From: JBFWRK01 sp050248955 | Lineage (GTDB): Bacteria; Actinomycetota; Acidimicrobiia; Acidimicrobiales; Ilumatobacteraceae | Direction of reading: 5' to 3' | DNA: 6,670 bases | Assembly: GCA_050248955.1 (NCBI GenBank) | Contig: JBFWRK010000052.1 | Coordinates: 1-6,670, forward strand | In this document: positions 1-4,846 of the stretch, piece by piece | Numbering within the stretch: position 1 is the first letter of the stretch | How the letters are laid out: each line of letters starts with the position of its first letter | Notes under the pieces: generated by a model | What the model saw: the letters and a program-made list of their open reading frames with translations, nothing else | Told to the model about the DNA's origin: nothing | Database searches by the model: none | Translations under genes and position numbers: made by a program

Positions 1-17
1 CTCTACGATCTCGTGCC

Positions 18-1619
18 GTGACGGACGCCGGGCCCGAGTTCGCCGACGAGGCAGCGCAGTCGGAACGCGCGGCCGGCCTTGCCTACTTCACGGCGGACTA
101 CACGGCGGCGCGGAGCCACCTGGAGGCGGCGTTCCGCGCCCACCGCGATGCCGGCCGCCCCGCGCACGCGGCGCACATGGCGATGGAGCTGGCCGAGATG
201 CACGCCAGTCTGTTCGGCAACGCGGCCGCTGCGAACGGCTGGCTCTCCCGCGCCAGCCGCTTGCTGGAGCCGCTCGGGGACGTCGTCGAGCGGGGCTATC
301 TGGAGTTGGCGATCATGGCGTGCGACCGGCCGGACGTCGCCGACCTGGCCGCCAGTGCGGAACGCGCCCTCGGGGTCGCGCGGCGCTTCGGTGACACCGA
401 TCTCGAGGTCCGTGCGCTCGCCGACGGCGGGTTGGCCATGGTGTGTCAGGGCCGTCTCCGTGAGGGATTCGCGTTGCTCGACGAGGCGCTGGCAGCCCTG
501 ACCGTCGGTGACTGCCGTCGTCCGGAGACGGCGCCGAAGAGTCTGTGCTCGTTGCTGACGTCGTGCGATCGCGCTGGTGACCTCCGGCGGGCCGACGAGT
601 GGACCCGGCTCATCCAGGATGCGTTGCTGGTGGATGGTGGGCCGACCGTGCTCGCCGAGCACTGTCGCATCGTGCAGTCGGGCATCCTGACCGCTGCGGG
701 ACGCTGGGAGGAGGCTGAGGCATCGCTCACGACGGTGCTCACCGCGATGGCGTCGTCGGCGCCGCACCGCGCCGAGACGATGGCGCGTCTGGCCGAGCTG
801 CGACTGCACCGCGGCCAGTTGGAGGACGCGGCGTCGCTCATTGCCCCACACCAGGACTCGGTGACGATGCGGGCACCGCTGGCTCGCCTCCATCTGCTTC
901 GGGGCGAGGCCGCCGACGCGGTCGCTGTCGCCGAACTCGGTCTGCGCGACCTGGTGGCCGATCGGTTGCGTGGTGCGCCGCTGCTCGACGTCGTGGTCCA
1001 GGCCGAACTGCTCCGCGGCGACGCGACCGCAGCCGCACGCGCTGCCGAACGCCTCACCCTCCTGGCGGAGACGGCCGAGTCCGACGCTCTGCGCGCCGAT
1101 GCAGCGTGTGCCCGCGGTCGCGTGGCGGCAGCTCGCGGTGACACAGCGGTCGCCGTCGACGAGCTCACCGCTGCAACGAGGGGGTTCGAGACGTCGGCCC
1201 GACCATTGCACGCGGGCGCTGCGCGATTGGAGCTCGCACAGGTGTTCGCGAGCGGAGGCGACACGGCCAGCGCCGCCGCCGAGGCGCGAGCTGCGCTCGT
1301 GGTGTTCGAACGACTCGGCGCGGCGTCGATGGTGGATCGGGTGCTGAACGTCCTCCGCGCGCTCGGAGCCCGGGTGCGCAGCCGCACCGACTCGGCCGCT
1401 GCCGTCGCGGACCTCACCGCGCGCGAGGCCGAGGTGCTGGATCTCATCCGCCAGGGTCTCACCAACGTCGAGATCGGCCGCCGGTTGTACATCTCAGCGA
1501 AGACCGCCGAGCACCATGTCGGGCGGATGCTCGCCAAGCTCGGCGTCCGCACGCGCACCGAAGCGGCCGCCCTGGCTGCTACAGCCCGTGCAGCCGGCAC
1601 TCCGCGTCACGCCGAATAG
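18..1619 (+). CDS. TPR-rich LuxR-family transcriptional regulator
   Basis: Predicted cytoplasmic DNA-binding regulator of 533 aa. Residues 1 to about 440 are almost wholly alpha-helical, Ala/Leu/Arg-rich, with TPR-like repeats (for example AARSHLEAAFRAHRDAGRPA near residue 30 and AGRWEEAEASL near 228). Residues 465-524 form a GerE-type helix-turn-helix: DLTAREAEVLDLI, GLTNVEIGRRLYIS, then the recognition helix KTAEHHVGRMLAKLGV. No Walker A or NB-ARC ATPase is present, so it differs from the roughly 900-aa MalT/LAL regulators and matches the stand-alone TPR-LuxR type of about 530-550 aa common in actinobacteria. The GTG at 18 fits that length and begins just before the first repeat, but no Shine-Dalgarno is visible and the frame is open to the window edge, so an upstream start is possible. 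The ligand is unknown. The ODP gene follows 104 bp downstream on the same strand and is a plausible target or partner (inference). Confidence 0.88.
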   Translation: MTDAGPEFADEAAQSERAAGLAYFTADYTAARSHLEAAFRAHRDAGRPAHAAHMAMELAEMHASLFGNAAAANGWLSRASRLLEPLGDVVERGYLELAIMACDRPDVADLAASAERALGVARRFGDTDLEVRALADGGLAMVCQGRLREGFALLDEALAALTVGDCRRPETAPKSLCSLLTSCDRAGDLRRADEWTRLIQDALLVDGGPTVLAEHCRIVQSGILTAAGRWEEAEASLTTVLTAMASSAPHRAETMARLAELRLHRGQLEDAASLIAPHQDSVTMRAPLARLHLLRGEAADAVAVAELGLRDLVADRLRGAPLLDVVVQAELLRGDATAAARAAERLTLLAETAESDALRADAACARGRVAAARGDTAVAVDELTAATRGFETSARPLHAGAARLELAQVFASGGDTASAAAEARAALVVFERLGAASMVDRVLNVLRALGARVRSRTDSAAAVADLTAREAEVLDLIRQGLTNVEIGRRLYISAKTAEHHVGRMLAKLGVRTRTEAAALAATARAAGTPRHAE

Positions 1620-1630
1620 GGGGTGCGGTA

Positions 1631-1702
1631 GGGGGGACCCCCCGATGTGGCCCAGGGACGGTCGGGCGCATCGTGGGCCCACCGACGGCATCTGGGCCGT
1701 CG
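1631..1702. promoter_or_regulatory. Dyad-rich leader between LuxR and ODP genes
   Basis: Three symmetric elements are packed into 72 bp: GGGGGGACCCCCC at 1631-1643, the perfect 10-bp palindrome GTGGGCCCAC at 1673-1682, and CGACGG (1683-1688) pairing with CCGTCG (1697-1702) across 8 nt. The first lies 12 bp after the LuxR stop and may act as a weak terminator or attenuator. The second lies 41 bp before the downstream ATG, a reasonable place for an operator. I see no clear -35/-10 pair. High GC makes short dyads common, so the functional claim is weak. Confidence 0.3.
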
Positions 1703-1712
1703 CAGCGCCAAC

Positions 1713-1717
1713 GGAGG
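1713..1717 (+). promoter_or_regulatory. Shine-Dalgarno of ODP-domain gene
   Basis: GGAGG followed by a 6-nt spacer to ATG at 1724. It decides the start: the frame is open further upstream to a GTG at 1673, but those 17 extra residues are low-complexity and overlap the dyad-rich leader. Confidence 0.75.
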
Positions 1718-1723
1718 TCTGCC

Positions 1724-2452
1724 ATGTTCACTACCACGGTCGATGAGATCGCCCCCGACATCTTCCGGTTGTCCACCTACATCCCTCAGGTGGGACCGAC
1801 CGGGTTGGGCTTCAACCAGTTCCTCATCCGGGATGCGGAGCCGATGCTGTTCCACACGGGCATGCGTCAGCTGTTCCCATTCGTGTCCGAGGCGGTGTCG
1901 TCGCTCATCCCTCTGAGCGATCTGCGCTGGATCTCCTTCAGCCACGTGGAGGCCGACGAGTGTGGCGCGATGAACCAGTTCCTCGCGGCGTCGACGCGGG
2001 CAGAGGTGGTCCACGGACCGCTGGCATGCATGGTGTCACTGAACGACCTCGCCGATCGGCAACCGCACGTCATCGGTGAGGAACCGCTGGACATCGGCGC
2101 GAAGCGCATGCGCTTCATCCCGACGCCCCACGTGCCCCACAACTGGGAGAGCGGGCTGTGGTTCGAGGAGACCACGGGCACGCTGCTGGCGGGCGACCTG
2201 TTCACAACGGGAGGCGACCGTCCGGCGCTCACCACGGACGACATCATCGAGCCGGCGATCTCCGCCGAAGAGGTGTTCCACAGCACGTCGATGGGTCCTG
2301 ACCTCGTGCCGACGCTCGAGCGCCTCGCGGCGCTGGAACCGACCACGCTGGCGCTGATGCACGGTTCGTCGTTCCGTGGTGACGGGGGAGCGCAGCTGCA
2401 GCGGCTCGCCGCCGCGTACGCAGAACGCTCGGGCATGGTCGTGCAGAACTGA
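1724..2452 (+). CDS. Stand-alone flavodiiron-type (ODP) metallo-beta-lactamase fold protein
   Basis: A soluble 242-aa protein made only of the oxygen-binding diiron (ODP) metallo-beta-lactamase domain found in flavodiiron proteins; there is no flavodoxin or rubredoxin domain. Visible ligand motifs: H74-V-E76-A-D78 (in SFSHVEADECG), H139 (in TPHVPHNW), D158 (in LLAGDLF) and H213 (in LALMHGSSF). These correspond to the family's HxExDH, H, D and H ligands, so a diiron centre is likely. The second His of HxExDH is Glu79 here. Full flavodiiron proteins reduce O2 or NO using FMN; with no electron-transfer domain, this protein may be a sensor or need an external reductase (inference). The ATG has a good GGAGG. 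It follows the LuxR gene by 104 bp and converges with the Mut7-C gene. A generic MBL hydrolase is the alternative, but HxExD in place of HxHxDH argues against it. Confidence 0.85.
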   Translation: MFTTTVDEIAPDIFRLSTYIPQVGPTGLGFNQFLIRDAEPMLFHTGMRQLFPFVSEAVSSLIPLSDLRWISFSHVEADECGAMNQFLAASTRAEVVHGPLACMVSLNDLADRQPHVIGEEPLDIGAKRMRFIPTPHVPHNWESGLWFEETTGTLLAGDLFTTGGDRPALTTDDIIEPAISAEEVFHSTSMGPDLVPTLERLAALEPTTLALMHGSSFRGDGGAQLQRLAAAYAERSGMVVQN

Positions 2453-2513
2453 GGCCGTGCAGAACTCACGTCGTGCGGATCCGCGTCGTGCGGATCCGCA
2501 TCGTCGTTCTCGG
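2439..2513. repeat. Short tandem repeat array filling a convergent gap
   Basis: CGTGCAGAACT occurs at 2440-2450 and 2456-2466 (period 16). CGTCGTGCGGATCCG then occurs twice back to back at 2469-2483 and 2484-2498 (period 15), followed by a degenerate 15-mer at 2499-2513. All but the last share the pattern CGTGCrGA. The array starts inside the last codons of the ODP gene and ends exactly where the Mut7-C stop codon begins. Confidence 0.7.
2474..2500. terminator. Candidate bidirectional terminator hairpin
   Basis: TGCGGATCCG (2474-2483) pairs perfectly with CGGATCCGCA (2491-2500) around a 7-nt loop, giving a 10-bp stem between two convergent stop codons (2452 on + and 2514 on -). Neither side has a strong U tract, as is usual in actinobacteria. 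The stem arises from the tandem repeats because each unit contains the palindrome CGGATCCG. Confidence 0.5.
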
Positions 2514-3272
2514 TCAGCGGCGTCCCCGCTCGAGCGCACGGACCTCGGCGACGAGCGCTCGGAGGCGGGGGTGGTGCGCGCCCTCCCAGTAGAGCCTGCG
2601 GCAGATCTGGCACCGCCGGTAGGTGTGGAAGGCGAGTCGCGTGCCCGCTCGGAGCTGATCCTCGATCGCGTCCTTGTCGACGTCCTCGAGCAGTCCGTTG
2701 CACACCATGCAGCGGCTGAAGGGTCGCACGTGTTCGCCGAGGTGGAGTCGGCGCACCACGTCGAGGAGCTGCTGGGTCGGGTCGTCGTCGCGCACGAAGA
2801 ACCCGTGGGTGACTGCCCGGCGCTTCAAGACGCCTCGGTCGCGTGTGAGCAGCACCCGTTGCTCGGACACCGACGCATCCGCCAGTTGCTCGTCGGTCGC
2901 AGTGGGATCGAGGCGGGTGTCGAACCCGAGCAGCCGCAGGTAGCGCCCGAGCGTGCCGAGATGGCCGTCGACCACGAAGCGGGTCTCGTCGAGGGGTTCG
3001 GGGCGAAGCCGTGGCAGCTCCGAGATGTCGATGCCCTCGAACGCCGGGTACACGCTGACGCGGTCGCCGTCGACGAGGCGGTACCGGAAGTCGGCCGGCT
3101 CGCCGTTGACGAGGATCAGGTCGACTTCGGTGTGCGGCACGCCGAGCGCCTCGATCGCGTCCTTCACCGAGGGAGCTACGTCGAACCTGTAGCTCGCGTC
3201 GCGCTGGCGTGGGTCGGGCGCGAGGAAGTCGTTCAGCTCTGCGTAGACGCGGATCGTGACGGTGCCGGTCAT
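2514..3272 (-). CDS. Mut7-C RNase domain protein with N-terminal ubiquitin-like domain
   Basis: A 252-aa cytoplasmic protein. Residues 3 to about 80 form a ThiS/MoaD-like beta-grasp domain (TVTIRVYAELNDFL, LILVNGEPADF, LVDGDRVSVYPAFEG), the 'Mut7-C ubiquitin' domain. Residues 97 to about 245 are the Mut7-C (DUF82) PIN-like RNase domain, with D102 (FVVDGHLG), LLTRDRGVLKRRAV holding D145, and a zinc ribbon of C188-x2-C191 and C221-x2-C224. This two-domain architecture and length match the family. The acidic residues suggest metal-dependent RNA cleavage, but the physiological substrate is not known. ATG 3272 is chosen because homologs typically begin MxxVTIRVYAELNDFL. An in-frame extension to GTG 3452 would add 60 residues that belong to something else (see the remnant). 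The Shine-Dalgarno is weak. It lies 359 bp from the USP stop, so it is probably a separate transcription unit. Confidence 0.88.
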   Translation of the reverse strand: MTGTVTIRVYAELNDFLAPDPRQRDASYRFDVAPSVKDAIEALGVPHTEVDLILVNGEPADFRYRLVDGDRVSVYPAFEGIDISELPRLRPEPLDETRFVVDGHLGTLGRYLRLLGFDTRLDPTATDEQLADASVSEQRVLLTRDRGVLKRRAVTHGFFVRDDDPTQQLLDVVRRLHLGEHVRPFSRCMVCNGLLEDVDKDAIEDQLRAGTRLAFHTYRRCQICRRLYWEGAHHPRLRALVAEVRALERGRR

Positions 3273-3631
3273 GACCCAGTCAGCATGACCGACGCCCCGA
3301 CTGAGTCTGTCTACGAGGCGAGTTGCGGGGCGCGGAGTTTCGCGCTGGGCGGTGAAGTAGCCGGCGATGTCGGCGACGAGGTGGGTCGTGTACTGGCTGC
3401 CGCACCACCCGTCGATCGACAGGCATCGAGCGCGGCATGTGTCCGCCGTCACTCGCTCGGGGTAGTCTTCGACAGCGGTGCCACGGGGCGTGACATCGCT
3501 GACGGGGGGCGTCGTGGTCGATCGTGCAGGTTCTCGTTCTCGCTCGCGTTGGGCGGCGCTGGGAGCGTCGCTGGCACTGACGTGTCGGATGCTGTCGGGG
3601 TGCTGATCTCGTAGACGGCTGATCCCGAGCT
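3273..3631. other. Gap without a confident gene
   Basis: 359 bp between the USP stop and the Mut7-C start, both on the minus strand. Apart from the surface-protein-like fragment, I see no start with a ribosome binding site, no RNA gene and no strong terminator. GCTGATC occurs twice (3602-3608 and 3618-3624) as a short direct repeat. The Mut7-C promoter should lie in the part nearest 3272, but no convincing -35/-10 pair is visible. Confidence 0.5.
3354..3425 (-). pseudogene. Possible C-terminal remnant of a surface-protein repeat
   Basis: On the minus strand, in the same frame as the Mut7-C gene, about 24 codons read CLSIDGWCGSQ followed by YTTHLVADIAGYF. The last part resembles the 'THLVxDxxGYF' ending that closes repeat domains of secreted or surface proteins in Acidimicrobiia (recalled family knowledge, not searched). 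No repeat domain, signal peptide or start is recognisable upstream, so it looks like a decayed fragment. It could also be a chance match in a GC-rich open frame. Confidence 0.3.
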
Positions 3632-4084
3632 TCAGTGCGGTGGGACGGCCACGAGCACGGAGCGGCGGCTGTGGTGCACGGTGCTCGATGCCACGGAGCC
3701 GAGGATCGCGTCGCGCACGGGCCCGTGGCTACGGTGCCCGAGGACGATCAGGTCGGCACCGACCTCGTCGGCTGCGGCGAGCAGCTCGTGGCCGACATGA
3801 CCGGACCGGATCGCGACGGTCCAGGTGCCGGGGTAGCCGGTGAGCCGGGTGGTCGCCTCGGCCGTGACCAGCGCGTCGAGCTCGGCTTCGGCCTGGGTGT
3901 ACTCGACCGTCCCGGCAGGTCCGAACCCGAACGATCTGGGCTGCGACCGGACGTGCACGATCGTCAGCGTCGCTTGTTGCGGGCTGCCGATCGTGGCGGC
4001 GAGCTCGAGCGCGTGGAGGGACTCGGGGGAGTCGTCGACGCCGACGACGATGGCGGCGAGACGGGTCGGAGCGGGCTGGGTCAT
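3632..4084 (-). CDS. Universal stress protein, UspA family
   Basis: A 150-aa single-domain cytoplasmic Usp. Residues 11-24 carry the strand-1/nucleotide-site signature (AIVVGVDDSPESLH, with D17), and residues 111-148 carry DLIVLGHRSHGPVRD, ILGSVASSTVHH and SVLVAVP. The ATP-binding signature G-x2-G-x9-G-S is nearly intact: G116, S119 instead of Gly, then G129-S130. Nucleotide binding is therefore likely but not certain. ATG 4084 overlaps the TetR TGA as ATGA, with AGGAGA (4091-4096 on the minus strand) 6 nt upstream, so translation is probably coupled to TetR. The longer frame running to 4717 only shadows tetR. Being co-transcribed with the regulator suggests induction along with efflux (inference). 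Confidence 0.9.
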   Translation of the reverse strand: MTQPAPTRLAAIVVGVDDSPESLHALELAATIGSPQQATLTIVHVRSQPRSFGFGPAGTVEYTQAEAELDALVTAEATTRLTGYPGTWTVAIRSGHVGHELLAAADEVGADLIVLGHRSHGPVRDAILGSVASSTVHHSRRSVLVAVPPH

Positions 4085-4707
4085 CGGGGATCTCCTGTGG
4101 GGGTAGAGCGGTACGAGGTGAGGAAGCGGTCGACCACGTACTCGGCGAGCTCGGTGAGCTCCGCTACGCGGGCCTCGTCGCCGCTGAGCGCGGCAAGGAC
4201 GAGCGGGCCGATCAGGGTCTCGGTGACGAGGCGGGCATCGAGACCCGCCGGTAGTCGGCCTTCGGCCGCGCCGAGCTCGAGGATCGACGCGACCGTCGCG
4301 AGCTTGTCGTCGAAGTCGGCGGCAAGCAGCTCGGCCATCTCCGGCGACTGGCTGCGCAGCTCGAGAAGCACCGGCAGGATCCGCGCCCAGTCGGGTGCCG
4401 AGAGCGTCGTCACGGCCTGCTCGATCCACCGGCGCAGTGCGGCCTCGAACCCGGCGTCGAGGTCGACCTGCATCGACTCCGGCACGTTGGCACGCATCAC
4501 GTCGATCAGCAGCTCGTTCACCGAGCTCCAGTGCCGGTACAGCGTCGACTTCGCCACGCCCGACCGTTCGGCGACGGCGTCGACCGTCACACCCCGCGGG
4601 CCGCCCTCGATGAGCAGCGCCGTGGCCGCGGCGAGCAGCCTCGTACGGCTCCGGGCGACACGCGGATCCTCCTCGGGATCGCTCATGTTCGGTGACGTTG
4701 TGGACAT
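4081..4707 (-). CDS. TetR-family transcriptional repressor
   Basis: A 208-aa DNA-binding regulator. Residues about 17-63 form the TetR N-terminal helix-turn-helix domain (ARSRTRLLAAATALLIEGG, then GVTVDAVAERSGVAKSTLYRHW and SSVNELLIDVM). Residues 75-200 form the helical ligand-binding and dimerisation domain (SPEMAELLAADFDDKL; GRLPAGLDARLVTETLIGPLVLAAL). It is divergent from the MFS exporter with a 54-bp gap holding a TetR-type palindrome, so it very probably represses the exporter and itself and is released by an exported compound. Starts: ATG 4707 is preferred (weak GCGGATGT upstream, 8 nt from the operator); ATG 4686 is a real alternative with no Shine-Dalgarno; GTG 4746 would cross the operator and is unlikely. 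Its stop overlaps the USP start. The inducer cannot be told from sequence. Confidence 0.9.
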   Translation of the reverse strand: MSTTSPNMSDPEEDPRVARSRTRLLAAATALLIEGGPRGVTVDAVAERSGVAKSTLYRHWSSVNELLIDVMRANVPESMQVDLDAGFEAALRRWIEQAVTTLSAPDWARILPVLLELRSQSPEMAELLAADFDDKLATVASILELGAAEGRLPAGLDARLVTETLIGPLVLAALSGDEARVAELTELAEYVVDRFLTSYRSTPTGDPR

Positions 4708-4726
4708 ACATCCGCAACGATACAGT
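4698..4726 (+). promoter_or_regulatory. Candidate exporter promoter overlapping the operator
   Basis: TTGTGG (4698-4703) and TACAGT (4721-4726) are separated by 17 bp and match 3/6 and 4/6 of the -35 and -10 consensus. The -10 box falls inside the palindrome, so repressor binding would block it. The match is modest. Confidence 0.35.
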
Positions 4727-4732
4727 TTCGTT
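4716..4732. promoter_or_regulatory. Candidate TetR operator
   Basis: AACGATACAGTTTCGTT is a 17-bp palindrome centred on A4724: arms AACGATAC and GTTTCGTT match in 7 of 8 positions after reverse complementing. The ATAC/GTwT core resembles known TetR-family operators. It lies in the 54-bp divergent gap, 8 bp before the tetR ATG and about 30 bp before the exporter start. Confidence 0.6.
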
Positions 4733-4751
4733 TCACAAGTTCCCACTCTTC

Positions 4752-4846
4752 AAGGAGTCTCGTGAGCGCCCACCCCCCCTGCGCAGGTTGCCGAGAGCAC
4801 GGACAAGGCCCTCGACAAGCGCGCACAGCGCAACATCCTGATCGCC
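4752..4846 (+). other. Frameshifted N-terminus of MFS exporter (C7 run)
   Basis: AAGGAG (4752-4757) sits 4 nt before GTG 4762, the best start signal here. That frame reads MSAHPPC and stops at 5011-5013 without entering the exporter frame. The exporter frame is open from 4766 and reads QVAESTDKALDKRAQRNILI straight into helix 1, but has no ATG, GTG or TTG before 4847. Removing one C from the run of seven at 4773-4779 joins the two: MSAHPPAQVAESTDKALDKR and onward, a 527-aa protein. The gene is therefore one base out of frame at the run. Confidence 0.7.

Noticed and set aside
3..1211. 402-codon minus-strand open frame opposite the LuxR gene
   Set aside because: Arg/Gln/Gly-rich composition with no recognisable motif; it mirrors a well-supported plus-strand gene in GC-rich DNA.
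446..1600. 384-codon minus-strand open frame
   Set aside because: Ser/Ala/Arg-rich antisense shadow of the LuxR gene, no domain.
2439..2513. CRISPR array
   Set aside because: Units are contiguous 15-16 bp repeats without spacers, and no cas gene is nearby.
2376..3614. 412-codon plus-strand frame across the Mut7-C gene
   Set aside because: It starts inside the ODP gene and runs antisense to clear Mut7-C domains; no family features of its own.
3602..3624. Paired GCTGATC elements after usp as a terminator
   Set aside because: They are direct, not inverted, repeats and form no convincing stem.
4085..4717. Extension of the USP frame upstream through tetR
   Set aside because: The extra residues are an Arg-rich alternate-frame reading of tetR; the Usp domain begins at ATG 4084 with a clear ribosome binding site.
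3635..4765. 376-codon plus-strand frame over usp-tetR
   Set aside because: Antisense to two motif-supported genes; Ser/Arg-rich without a recognisable fold.
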